5,554 nt of DNA, taken from positions 1 to 5,554 of the forward strand of contig JANYCO010000594.1 of the NCBI GenBank assembly GCA_025360235.1. The letters are read 5' to 3'. The notes beneath the pieces are model-generated. The model was not told the origin of the DNA and made no database searches. It saw only the letters and a list, made by a program, of their open reading frames with translations. This stretch comes from Cytophagales bacterium (lineage in GTDB: Bacteria; Bacteroidota; Bacteroidia; Cytophagales; Cytophagaceae). Below, piece after piece: positions 1 through 5,554 of this stretch. The stretch's first letter is position 1. Every line of letters starts with the position of its first letter. The translations under genes were made by a program, and so were the position numbers.

Positions 1-1016
1 CAGAACCTTTCCTAATAGCGGCTGTTGAAACAGATAGCGGATGGGGTTACATAAATACAAAAGGTAATTTTGTAATAACACCTAAATTCAAATTTGCTAA
101 AAATTTTTCAGAAGGCTTTGCTCCTGTAAAAATAACTTCTAAATGGGCATACATAAATACAAAAGGAATAATGATAACTAAAGCCAGATATAGTTTTGCC
201 GGTTGTTTTATTCAAAATAGAGCAAGGGTAGAAGTTGATCAGAAATGGGGTTATATCGATACCACAGGTATGGTCGTCTTGAAAGGAATGTTTCAAGAAG
301 CTACTGATTTTAATGATGGATATGCAATGGTTAAGGTTAATGAACTTTGGGGGATTATTAATTTGTCTGGAGAATTTATTATTCCTTGCATATATAAACG
401 TTTGAAAAATTTTACCCAAAACAGAGCCATTGTAATGATAGATGGAAAATACGGGTACATTGATATTCATAATAATATAGTGGTAAAAAATTTATATGAA
501 AAAGCAGATTACTTTAGTTCCGGTCTTGCCAAGGTAAGAGATGAAACTGGATATTTATTTATTGACACCACAGGTAGGGTCATAATAGATTTAAGAGAAG
601 TGGTATATACTAGAGACGATATGATTGGCAAAGGAAAGGAACCTTTTGCTGTTGGTTATAAAAAGGAGGGTAGATTTTTTGTAATGGGAAATGATTTTGA
701 AAAATATGCACTTTACGATTCTATAGGTAATAAATTAACAACAAATAAATTTTTAGGATTTAGGCCATTTTCTGAAGGACTTGCCGCTGTCTCATACGAC
801 TCAAAAGATTGGGGATATATAGATCATGATGGGAATTTTAATATAAAAGCTGTATATAAAAACGTAAGAGATTTTTCTTGTGGATATGCGGCAATCGAAT
901 ATGATAATCTCTGGGGGTATATTAATAAACAAGGGTCAATAACAATTTTCCCACGTTTCAAAAAATGTTCTGTCTTTGTTGACCCAAATAGTACTTTCAA
1001 AGACAAATTTGATTAA
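1..1016 (+). CDS. WG-repeat protein, 5' partial
   Basis: The frame is open from base 3 to the TAA at 1014-1016 (337 residues visible), so the gene starts before the window; the ATG at 171 is an internal methionine, since WG repeats continue upstream of it. The protein is almost wholly WG repeats (W-G-Y-I-D/N-x-x-G-x-x-x-I). Counting from base 3, repeat anchor residues are at 14, 48, 82, 116, 150, 184, 235, 270 and 304. Spacing is 34 residues except for a 51-residue step after 184 and a 35-residue step after 235. Repeats at 150, 184 and 235 have Tyr instead of Trp and are degenerate. WG repeats are thought to form beta-rich interaction surfaces; no catalytic motif is visible and the molecular role is unknown. 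Any signal peptide or N-terminal domain would lie outside the window. Hand-counted 60-base samples give about 32-33% G+C, against about 43-47% in the genes to its right. Family call is secure, function is not. Confidence 0.9.
   Translation, partial: EPFLIAAVETDSGWGYINTKGNFVITPKFKFAKNFSEGFAPVKITSKWAYINTKGIMITKARYSFAGCFIQNRARVEVDQKWGYIDTTGMVVLKGMFQEATDFNDGYAMVKVNELWGIINLSGEFIIPCIYKRLKNFTQNRAIVMIDGKYGYIDIHNNIVVKNLYEKADYFSSGLAKVRDETGYLFIDTTGRVIIDLREVVYTRDDMIGKGKEPFAVGYKKEGRFFVMGNDFEKYALYDSIGNKLTTNKFLGFRPFSEGLAAVSYDSKDWGYIDHDGNFNIKAVYKNVRDFSCGYAAIEYDNLWGYINKQGSITIFPRFKKCSVFVDPNSTFKDKFD
48..166 (+). repeat. Near-identical DNA of two adjacent WG repeats
   Basis: The 17 bases at 48-64 are repeated exactly at 150-166, a distance of 102 bases, which equals one 34-residue WG unit. 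Both encode Y-I-N-T-K-G. The later repeats of the same gene keep the protein pattern but not the DNA identity, so this pair looks like the most recent unit duplication or a gene-conversion tract. Confidence 0.7.
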
Positions 1017-1025
1017 ATTTAAACC

Positions 1026-1457
1026 ATGTCCACCACCGACTACCACAAACCCACCACTTGGAAAACACTTGGCATCATTCACGAGGTAAAATTTAAAGCT
1101 TCCCTATCGGGAGGCAAAGGGGGACAACATGTCAACAAAACAAGCACAAAAGTCGAACTCTACTGGACTCCTGCCAACTCTTCCTTACTCGATCAGGAAT
1201 CCATTGAAAAAACAATTTCCAAACTCTCTAAAGACCTCAGCAATGAAGGCGAACTTCGTTTAGTTTGCGAAGAAGAAAGAAGTCAATTAAAAAACAAAGA
1301 AAAAGTAACGGAGAAATTTTATAAACTTTTAGCGTCTTGTTTCATTGTAAGAAAAAAACGTAAGCCTACAAAAATTCCAAAATCTGTCATTGCCAAAAGA
1401 CTTAATGACAAGGCGAAGAGGAAGGAGATTAAAAAGGGAAGGAAATTTAATGAATAA
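1026..1457 (+). CDS. arfB: ArfB/YaeJ-like ribosome rescue peptidyl-tRNA hydrolase
   Basis: A 143-residue protein of the class I release-factor GGQ family, close in length to E. coli ArfB (140 residues). The GGQ motif is at residues 32-34, inside S-G-G-K-G-G-Q-H-V-N-K-T-S-T. The codon-recognition domain of true release factors is absent. The C-terminal tail from about residue 109 (R-K-K-R-K-P-T-K, then many Lys/Arg) corresponds to the basic tail that ArfB places in the empty mRNA channel of stalled ribosomes; the E/Y-R-S-Q segment near residues 84-88 also matches the family. Known role: hydrolysis of peptidyl-tRNA on ribosomes stalled on mRNA lacking a stop codon. The ATG at 1026 is the first possible start, because in-frame TAA codons lie at 1014-1016 and 1020-1022. 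It sits nine bases after the WG-repeat gene and could be co-transcribed with it, with no obvious ribosome-binding site. Its TAA stop is formed inside a heptamer array. Confidence 0.93.
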   Translation: MSTTDYHKPTTWKTLGIIHEVKFKASLSGGKGGQHVNKTSTKVELYWTPANSSLLDQESIEKTISKLSKDLSNEGELRLVCEEERSQLKNKEKVTEKFYKLLASCFIVRKKRKPTKIPKSVIAKRLNDKAKRKEIKKGRKFNE

Positions 1458-1480
1458 TGGATAATGGATAATGGATAATG
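1447..1480 (+). repeat. Heptameric tandem array 1 (ATAATGG)n
   Basis: Three exact ATAATGG units lie at 1454-1474, followed by ATAATG at 1475-1480. They are preceded by a degenerate unit TTAATGA at 1447-1453, giving about five units in 34 bases. The array covers the last two arfB sense codons and its TAA stop (1455-1457) and runs into the 50-base gap between the convergent arfB and dehydrogenase genes. On the - strand it reads ATTATCC, closely similar to array 3. The remaining gap (1481-1507) shows no convincing hairpin terminator. Confidence 0.85.
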
Positions 1481-1507
1481 TGGGCAACGATGAAGGCTAT
1501 TTTTCAA

Positions 1508-2407
1508 TCATATAAAACGTTTCGCCACCACAGGTTCTTTTGGGTTAACTTTATAATCATAAAAACCAGTTCCTGACTTAGGACCGAGTTCTCCTGCATT
1601 TACCATTTCAACCAACAAAGGACAAGGAGCATACTTCGGTTTTTTTTCAAAACCTTCGTATAATACATTCAAAATAAAAACACAGACATCTAGCCCTATA
1701 AGGTCTGCTAGCTTCAATGGACCCATTGGGTGAGCCATACCAAGTTTCATAATTTCATCAATCTCTGCTACTCCTCCCACCCCTTCTTGCAGCGCATGAA
1801 CCGCTTCGTTAATCATTGGCATTAAAATTCTGTTGGAGATAAAACCAGGAGCATCGTTTACCAAAACAGGAATTTTTCCAAGCGATTCTGTTATTTGTTT
1901 AATTACAGTGCAGACTTCAGCTGATGTGTCTTTCGCTTTTACAATCTCGACCAGTTTCATTACTGGTACAGGATTCATAAAATGCATTCCTATCACTTTG
2001 TCTTTTCTTTTTGTTACTTCCGCTATCTCATGAATGGGAATGGAAGAGGTATTAGAACATAGAATACAGGAAGCCGGAGAAAACTCGTCCAGTTTTTTAA
2101 AAATATCCAGTTTTACAGATTTATTCTCAGTAGCCGCTTCAACAAATAGGTCCGCGTTGACAACAGCTTCTTTCAAATCTGTATAAGTACGAATCGAAGA
2201 CAAAGTTCTCTTTTTATCTTCTTCCGAAATTATACCTTTACCAACTTGTCTGTCGAGATTTCCTGAAATGGTTTTAACTGCTTTAGATAAAGCTTCAACA
2301 GAAATATCAAACAAGGAAACTTCGTAGCCTGAAAGTGCAAATACATGAGCGATACCGTTACCCATGGTACCGGAACCGATGACGGAGATATTTTTTATTT
2401 TAGACAT
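1508..2407 (-). CDS. hbd: 3-hydroxybutyryl-CoA dehydrogenase (3-hydroxyacyl-CoA dehydrogenase family)
   Basis: A 299-residue soluble NAD-dependent dehydrogenase that interconverts (S)-3-hydroxyacyl-CoA and 3-oxoacyl-CoA. An N-terminal Rossmann fold has G-S-G-T-M-G at residues 11-16 and the acidic D34 at the end of beta-2, which favours NAD over NADP. S-N-T-S-S at 118-122, H142 in G-M-H-F-M-N-P-V, E154 and N192 in G-F-I-S-N-R match the family's catalytic Ser, His, Glu and Asn. The C-terminal helical domain runs through H-P-M-G-P-L to the G-F-Y-D-Y signature at 281-285. It is a stand-alone enzyme with no enoyl-CoA hydratase fusion. About 15 residues follow G-F-Y-D-Y, slightly longer than short clostridial Hbd. 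ATG start with no Shine-Dalgarno; heptamer array 2 begins five bases upstream. Possible roles: fatty-acid or branched-chain amino-acid breakdown, phenylacetate breakdown (PaaH-like) or butyrate/hydroxybutyrate metabolism. The reaction is confident; the pathway and exact symbol are not. Confidence 0.93.
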   Translation of the reverse strand: MSKIKNISVIGSGTMGNGIAHVFALSGYEVSLFDISVEALSKAVKTISGNLDRQVGKGIISEEDKKRTLSSIRTYTDLKEAVVNADLFVEAATENKSVKLDIFKKLDEFSPASCILCSNTSSIPIHEIAEVTKRKDKVIGMHFMNPVPVMKLVEIVKAKDTSAEVCTVIKQITESLGKIPVLVNDAPGFISNRILMPMINEAVHALQEGVGGVAEIDEIMKLGMAHPMGPLKLADLIGLDVCVFILNVLYEGFEKKPKYAPCPLLVEMVNAGELGPKSGTGFYDYKVNPKEPVVAKRFI

Positions 2408-2525
2408 TTTGAGTTTAAAGTTTAGAAAAAGGGTTTAAGGTTTAAAATCAGAGCTAGCCGTCCAACGGATAAATCTAATATGATGACTATTCCTTCATTA
2501 ACAATTAACCATTATCAATTAATAA
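2408..2525 (-). other. Intergenic gap between ligase and hydroxybutyryl-CoA dehydrogenase
   Basis: These 118 bases hold array 2 at the dehydrogenase end, most of array 3 at the ligase end and about 50 bases of unique sequence between. On the - strand a TAGATTTA-like element (complement of about 2470-2477) resembles the Bacteroidota -7 box TAnnTTTG, but the best upstream TTG is about 24 bases away, longer than usual, so a separate promoter for the dehydrogenase is possible but weak. A 4-bp inverted repeat with a 3-base loop (CCGT 2458-2461, ACGG 2465-2468) is too small to call a terminator. Whether the dehydrogenase shares a transcript with the two upstream genes is open. Confidence 0.4.
2413..2446 (-). 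repeat. Heptameric tandem array 2 (GTTTAAA/TTTAAAC)
   Basis: On the + strand the units are GTTTAAA (2413-2419), GTTTAGA (2420-2426), a six-base degenerate unit AAAAGG (2427-2432), GTTTAAG (2433-2439) and GTTTAAA (2440-2446). On the coding strand of the dehydrogenase this reads as TTTAAAC units ending five bases before the ATG. The array thus occupies the position where a ribosome-binding site would lie and probably forms the 5' untranslated region. Its unit differs in sequence from arrays 1 and 3. Confidence 0.75.
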
Positions 2526-2531
2526 TTATCT
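2497..2531 (+). repeat. Heptameric tandem array 3 (ATTAACA variants)
   Basis: Five 7-base units in strict register: ATTAACA, ATTAACC, ATTATCA, ATTAATA, ATTATCT. All begin ATTA and vary in the last three bases. The last unit contains the ligase's final Arg codon and TAA stop (2526-2528 on the - strand). The unit is the same family as the - strand reading of array 1 (ATTATCC), in opposite orientation across the dehydrogenase gene. Confidence 0.75.
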
Positions 2532-3956
2532 TTTTACTTTCCCACTTCCCGTCATCTCAACTGACTCCACAAAACGAATCACCTGTGGAACTTTATAAGT
2601 AGATAGGCGCTGACGACACCAGGTCATTAAGGCTTCGTCTGTAACTTCGCTATTAGGTTTAAGCACTACATTAGCTTCTACTATCTCCCCCATCAAAGGG
2701 TGTTTGTTACCTATTATTTTAGAAATTTCTACAGCACTATGTGCATTCAATACTGCTTCTACCTCCTCAGGAAATACTTTATTTCCCGAAACATTGATCA
2801 TCGACTTTTCACGACCTTCAATGGTAATTAATCCTGATGGTGTTTTTGAAGCCAAGTCTCCGGTCATAAACCAACCTTCGTTGAGAATCTCTTCTCTCCT
2901 TCTTGGAGGTGTTAAATAACCGTCGAACATTCCTGGACCTTTAATGGCCAATTTGCCAATTTCACCGAAAGGCAAAATTGTATTATTTTCATCCAGAATC
3001 TCTACCTGATAATCTGGTAAGGCATTCCCAACCGCTTCAGGATGATCAGTTGATTTTTTTTGATTGATAATTGGTAAACCTATTTCAATAATTCCATAGG
3101 CCTGAGAAACATCTAAACCAAATCTTTCTTTGAAGGCAATACAAGCTTCTAACGAAATTCCTGCTGACGTTGAAATTACTGTTTTGAGTGTTGGCAACGA
3201 AACTCCAGTTATATCACCTGCCAGCATTCTAACATGCATGGGTGCCGCATACAAAAGTGTTCCCTTAAATTTATTGGTATATTCTACAATTGTTTTTGCC
3301 AGAAAATCTTTTGTAATGGCAATAGCAACTCCATAATTTATGTAAAGTACAATCGATACCATGAAGTGATACGCCATTGGCAATACCCAAACTACGGTAT
3401 CTCCAGGACCTAGATTCAAAGCCTTATTCGCCGCTTCTATTCTTTCATAAACGGATTGGTGAGAAACTACCACTCCTTTTGATTTTCCCGTGGTACCGGA
3501 AGTAAAACGAATAAAAGCAGGATTGTTTATATGTGGTGCAAATGGTTTTTTCTTTTCAATACTTGTTTCAGCAAAACGAAAAGCTCCAATTGTCAATGGT
3601 ATTTCTTCTTTTACATTATCAATAATTGGTTGAGCACTCTTATCGTCTATAATAAAATGCAATCCTGCTTCGCCAACAATTTGTTCGATTTCGGATTTTT
3701 TCATTTGATGCGATAACGGCATCACTACTGCACCACACCCAAGTCCAGCGAAAATTCCAATGATAAACTGGCGGCTATTGCGGGCCATTACTCCAAGTGA
3801 ATTCCCTTCTGAAATACCTAATGACCTGAGTTTTGAAGTAAGTTGATTTACTTCTTTCTCCAAATCAGAAAAACTAAGCGTTCCATACTCGTCATGAATA
3901 GCAGGCTTATCGCCCCATTTCACTGCTGCCTGATGTATGCAATCGTAAATATTCAT
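2526..3956 (-). CDS. Acyl-CoA synthetase / AMP-forming acid ligase
   Basis: A 476-residue enzyme of the class I adenylate-forming (ANL) family, which activates a carboxylic acid with ATP to an acyl-AMP and then usually transfers it to CoA. Motifs in order: the P-loop T-S-G-T-T-G-K-S-K-G at 152-161; P-M-A-Y-H-F at 193-198; A-Y-G-I-I-E at 286-291; W-F-M-T-G-D at 362-367; the hinge region G-R-E-K-S-M-I at 381-387 with K384 at the probable hinge position; and the C-terminal G-S-G-K at 470-473 with K473 as the expected adenylation lysine. No membrane segment or carrier domain is present. It is short for the family, ending three residues after K473 where most members run on further. The stop lies in array 3. 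The start codon is 17 bases after the E1 stop, which suggests co-transcription. Substrate cannot be read from the sequence: a fatty, branched-chain or aryl acid is possible, as is loading of an acyl carrier protein instead of CoA. Confidence 0.9.
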   Translation of the reverse strand: MNIYDCIHQAAVKWGDKPAIHDEYGTLSFSDLEKEVNQLTSKLRSLGISEGNSLGVMARNSRQFIIGIFAGLGCGAVVMPLSHQMKKSEIEQIVGEAGLHFIIDDKSAQPIIDNVKEEIPLTIGAFRFAETSIEKKKPFAPHINNPAFIRFTSGTTGKSKGVVVSHQSVYERIEAANKALNLGPGDTVVWVLPMAYHFMVSIVLYINYGVAIAITKDFLAKTIVEYTNKFKGTLLYAAPMHVRMLAGDITGVSLPTLKTVISTSAGISLEACIAFKERFGLDVSQAYGIIEIGLPIINQKKSTDHPEAVGNALPDYQVEILDENNTILPFGEIGKLAIKGPGMFDGYLTPPRRREEILNEGWFMTGDLASKTPSGLITIEGREKSMINVSGNKVFPEEVEAVLNAHSAVEISKIIGNKHPLMGEIVEANVVLKPNSEVTDEALMTWCRQRLSTYKVPQVIRFVESVEMTGSGKVKR

Positions 3957-3973
3957 TTGATTAAAACGCTCCG

Positions 3974-5554
3974 TTAGTATAGAGGTTTATATTTTTCCGG
4001 AAAGGCTTCACTCATCATTCCATAAACAAGATCAAATACATCTTCCGGATTTGGTTTGGAATAATAGTCTCCGTCAGTACCTGTGGCAGGACGGTGTTCC
4101 TGAGCTGTCAATGTTTTTGGTTCAGAATCCAGCCATTGGTAAGCATGTTGTTCTTCTACGACTTTCTGCATCATATAAGCGGAAGCACCACCAGGTACAT
4201 CTTCATCGGCAAATAATACCCTGCTTGTTTTCTTTATAGAATCAACAATAGTATGATGCACATCGAAAGGCAATAAAGTCTGAACATCAATCACCTCACA
4301 GGAAATACCAACAGACTCTAATTGCTCAGCAGCTTCTAATACTATTCGACACATGGAACCATAGGTAACAATAGTAATATCCTTTCCCTCTTTCAAAATT
4401 TCTGGTACCCCAAGAGGAACCGTAAACTCACCAAGATTAGTTGGTAGTTTTTCTTTTAACCGATACGCATTTAAGGATTCAATTAAAATTCCAGGCTCAT
4501 CGCCTTTTATCAAAGTATTGTAAAATCCAGCAGCCTGTGTCATGTTGCGAGGCACTAGCAAATGAATCCCTCTAATACTTCCAAGAATCATACTCATTGG
4601 AGAACCAGAGTGGAACATTCCTTCCAGTCTATGTCCCCGTGTGCGCACAATGAGTGGCGCCTTTTGCCCGCCAGCTGTTCTGTATTGAAGTGAAGCAAGA
4701 TCGTCGGACAAGGTTTGTATGGCAAAATAGATGTAATCCAAATATTGAATTTCAGCAATTGGTCTAAGTCCGCGCATAGCCGTTCCGATGCCCTGACCAA
4801 TAATGGTAGACTCACGAATACCCGTATCCATCACTCTCAACTTTCCATATTTTTGTTGCAGTCCGGCAAAGCCCTGATTCACATCACCAATCTGTCCTAC
4901 GTCTTCACCCAAAGCAAAAATTCTTGGATCTTTTGCAAGCAGTGCATCAAAATTATGGCCTATTACTTCCCTGCCGTCCATGAGCGGACTTTCCTCGTTG
5001 TAGGTTGGTTTTATTTCTGCCACCCTCATTGCAGAGTCAGGAGATTCACTTAGAACATGTGAATTGAATCGTTGTTTATTTTCCTTTGCCACTCTACTCA
5101 CCCAGGATTTTAATCTGTCTGCAGTATAGAGGTTTTCATTTCTTACCAATCTTAACACTTTCTTCACCACCTTCACCACATCACTTCGGATTGGGTTTTG
5201 TGTTATGATAAGTATGTTTTTTAATTGCTTAATTTCTTCTGAATGGTTACTCTCATTGGCAATAGCTTCAATGGCCGAAACCGCTTCCTCCTGATCTGGT
5301 CTCATGGAATCCATATAAGCATCCCATGCAAGTTGTCTCGCTTCTCTCACCAATTCCAACGCCTCCTGATCAATTTGATCCAACTCTGCTTCTGTTGCAA
5401 TGCGCCATTCTAAGATCCATTTTTTGAACTGTTTGTTGCAGTCGTATTCTTCTTCCCAGGCAAGTCTGTCTTTTGATTTGTAACGCTCATGTGAGCCAGA
5501 GGTAGAATGACCGAACGGCTGAGTCAGTTCTTCCACGTGAAATAAAACCGGAAC
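3974..5554 (-). CDS. Fused 2-oxoacid dehydrogenase E1 alpha/beta, 5' partial
   Basis: The TPP-dependent E1 of a 2-oxoacid dehydrogenase complex, with alpha and beta chains joined in one polypeptide. The frame is open to the right edge, giving 526 residues; the GTG at 5534-5536 is an internal Val, because the six codons before it (V-P-V-L-F-H) continue conserved alpha-chain sequence. The fragment opens with the end of the alpha part (G-H-S-T-S-G-S-H-E-R-Y, H16), the E1 alpha phosphorylation-loop region. A helical charged linker of roughly 150 residues follows, then the beta part from about residue 192 (M-D-G-R-E-V-I): L-G-E-D-V-G near 215-220; D-T-G-I-R-E at 243-248, where E248 matches the Glu that contacts the TPP aminopyrimidine; H315 in F-H-S-G-S-P, matching the conserved active-site His; and a transketolase C-terminal domain (V-T-Y-G-S-M near 396) to the end. 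The alpha TPP/Mg site is off-window. Branched-chain 2-oxoacids are the likeliest substrate, but pyruvate or another 2-oxoacid is not excluded. No E2 or E3 gene is in view. Confidence 0.9.
   Translation of the reverse strand, partial: VPVLFHVEELTQPFGHSTSGSHERYKSKDRLAWEEEYDCNKQFKKWILEWRIATEAELDQIDQEALELVREARQLAWDAYMDSMRPDQEEAVSAIEAIANESNHSEEIKQLKNILIITQNPIRSDVVKVVKKVLRLVRNENLYTADRLKSWVSRVAKENKQRFNSHVLSESPDSAMRVAEIKPTYNEESPLMDGREVIGHNFDALLAKDPRIFALGEDVGQIGDVNQGFAGLQQKYGKLRVMDTGIRESTIIGQGIGTAMRGLRPIAEIQYLDYIYFAIQTLSDDLASLQYRTAGGQKAPLIVRTRGHRLEGMFHSGSPMSMILGSIRGIHLLVPRNMTQAAGFYNTLIKGDEPGILIESLNAYRLKEKLPTNLGEFTVPLGVPEILKEGKDITIVTYGSMCRIVLEAAEQLESVGISCEVIDVQTLLPFDVHHTIVDSIKKTSRVLFADEDVPGGASAYMMQKVVEEQHAYQWLDSEPKTLTAQEHRPATGTDGDYYSKPNPEDVFDLVYGMMSEAFPEKYKPLY

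Noticed and set aside
171..173. ATG at 171 as the start of the WG-repeat protein
   Set aside because: Two further WG repeats in the same frame lie upstream (residues 14 and 48), so the true start is outside the window.
108..470. 120-residue reading frame on the - strand
   Set aside because: It lies wholly antisense to the WG-repeat gene, whose repeat pattern is clear, and shows no recognisable domain.
1319..1507. 62-residue reading frame on the - strand across the end of arfB
   Set aside because: It is antisense to arfB and its N-terminal part (H-Y-P-L-S-I-I-H-Y-S-L) is simply the translated heptamer array, not a conserved protein.
1458..1507. Bidirectional terminator between convergent arfB and dehydrogenase genes
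   Set aside because: A T-run is present near 1500 but I could not find a paired stem; the gap is mostly heptamer array.
2453..2468. GCTAGC palindrome and CCGT/ACGG inverted repeat in the ligase-dehydrogenase gap
   Set aside because: A 4-bp stem with a 3-base loop and no adjacent T-run is too weak for a terminator or operator call.
1447..2531. CRISPR-like array
   Set aside because: The repeats are 7-base direct tandem units without spacers and no cas gene is present.
4715..5053. 112-residue reading frame on the + strand
   Set aside because: It is antisense to the conserved E1 beta region and has no family features.
5534..5536. GTG as the start of the E1 protein
   Set aside because: Codons upstream to the window edge are open and continue typical E1 alpha sequence, so this is an internal Val of a truncated gene.

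Overview
The window looks like chromosomal DNA of a Bacteroidota (Bacteroidetes) bacterium, most likely a Cytophagales/Chitinophagales-type relative. The grounds are an alpha-beta fused 2-oxoacid dehydrogenase E1 of the type I associate with that phylum, no clear Shine-Dalgarno sequence at any visible start, low G+C, and short heptameric tandem arrays at gene ends. The phylum call is inference; no rRNA or tRNA is present.

Layout: bases 1-1457 are on the + strand. First comes the 3' part of a gene for a WG-repeat protein (its start lies before the window). Nine bases later follows arfB-like, a small GGQ-bearing ribosome-rescue peptidyl-tRNA hydrolase. Bases 1508-5554 are on the - strand, convergent with the first block. 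Reading in the direction of transcription: the 3' two-thirds or so of a fused E1 alpha/beta dehydrogenase (start beyond the right edge), then 17 bases later a class I acyl-CoA synthetase (AMP-forming ligase), then after a 118-base gap a 3-hydroxybutyryl-CoA dehydrogenase. There is no gene-free stretch longer than 118 bases.

How the genes may work together: a TPP-dependent E1 oxidatively decarboxylates a 2-oxoacid (probably a branched-chain one) toward an acyl-CoA, an AMP-ligase activates a carboxylic acid to an acyl-CoA, and an NAD-dependent dehydrogenase interconverts 3-hydroxyacyl-CoA and 3-oxoacyl-CoA. This is a plausible acyl-CoA metabolism group, but the shared pathway is inferred from adjacency only. 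ArfB and the WG-repeat protein have no evident link to it.

The most unusual non-coding signal is three heptameric tandem arrays, each 34-35 bases long. They lie at the arfB stop codon, just upstream of the hydroxybutyryl-CoA dehydrogenase start, and at the ligase stop codon. Two of them are the same heptamer family in opposite orientation. I see no CRISPR array, insertion sequence, phage gene, defence system or convincing new biological system; most of the window is ordinary metabolism.
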